Source: Mesorhizobium tamadayense (GTDB taxonomy: Bacteria; Pseudomonadota; Alphaproteobacteria; Rhizobiales; Rhizobiaceae). Taken from it: 64,000 nt of DNA. A program made the translations under genes and the position numbers. The notes under the pieces are model-generated. The model was given only the letters and a program-made list of their open reading frames with translations, was not told where the DNA came from and ran no database searches. Positions 63,956-64,000 of this stretch are shown piece after piece (the stretch's first letter is position 1; each line of letters starts with the position of its first letter). The stretch is taken from assembly GCF_003863365.1 (NCBI RefSeq), contig NZ_RQXT01000013.1, positions 82,327 through 146,326 of the forward strand. Reading direction: 5' to 3'.

Positions 63956-64000
63956 ACGAAGCCGAACGGCCACACCCGCATGAAGCGAGTAGGTCGCTGC

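Overview
The window is high-GC DNA from an alphaproteobacterium of the Rhizobiales, most probably Mesorhizobium or a close relative. This rests on an Aap-type general amino acid ABC transporter, opine/hydroxyproline-type oxidases, many GntR/LysR/Lrp-controlled catabolic operons, and two intergenic palindromes resembling the dispersed repeats of that group. No rRNA, tRNA, CRISPR, insertion sequence, phage or conjugation gene was seen. Gene order looks like an accessory catabolic region of a chromosome or large replicon.

Layout. (1) 1-5213, minus strand: amino acid ABC transporter genes (aapJ, aapQ, start of aapM), a GcvA-type LysR regulator and two short-chain dehydrogenases. (2) 5494-10951: a minus-strand operon (beta-hydroxyacid dehydrogenase, AroE-like dehydrogenase, SDR, GntR regulator) divergent from an HpcH-type aldolase and an FAD oxidase. 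(3) 11044-20381: an FAD oxidase divergent from a LysR regulator. Then hyuA-hyuB plus the gamma and alpha subunits of an opine/hydroxyproline-type oxidase, four genes joined by 4-nt overlaps, and a convergent beta-like subunit. Two matching palindromes tie the LysR regulator to both promoters. (4) 20597-29602: an Lrp regulator, a Dpp/opine-type ABC transporter with a fused double ATPase, a HAD hydrolase, a class III aminotransferase and a two-domain acetyltransferase. (5) 29920-40625: a second HAD, an FAD oxidase, two aldehyde dehydrogenases, a tartrate/isopropylmalate-type dehydrogenase, a cupin that may be frameshifted, a 2-hydroxyacid dehydrogenase, an M20 deacylase, a second acetyltransferase and a LysR regulator. 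(6) 40698-52713: a flavin/iron-sulfur oxidoreductase, an HxlR/berberine-bridge-type oxidase pair with foreign-looking codon use, a YCII protein, an HxlR/qorB pair, a CapA-like protein, a SWIM-SNF2 helicase and a LysR/cupin pair. (7) 52820-62895: the most interesting part, described below. (8) 63018-63955: alkB and a KTSC-domain protein.

The standout system is at 52820-62895. A BMP-type (purine nucleoside family) ABC transporter and a GntR regulator stand divergent from four genes: two Rieske oxygenase catalytic subunits that have both lost the Rieske cluster-binding segment, a reductase that carries an N-terminal Rieske domain besides its flavin, NAD and plant-type ferredoxin domains, and a GST-like protein. 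This matches the parts list of the NdmC-NdmD-NdmE methylxanthine N7-demethylase of caffeine-degrading Pseudomonas, but with two NdmC-like subunits. My inference is uptake and N-demethylation of a methylated purine or similar N-methyl heterocycle. The substrate is not shown by the sequence.
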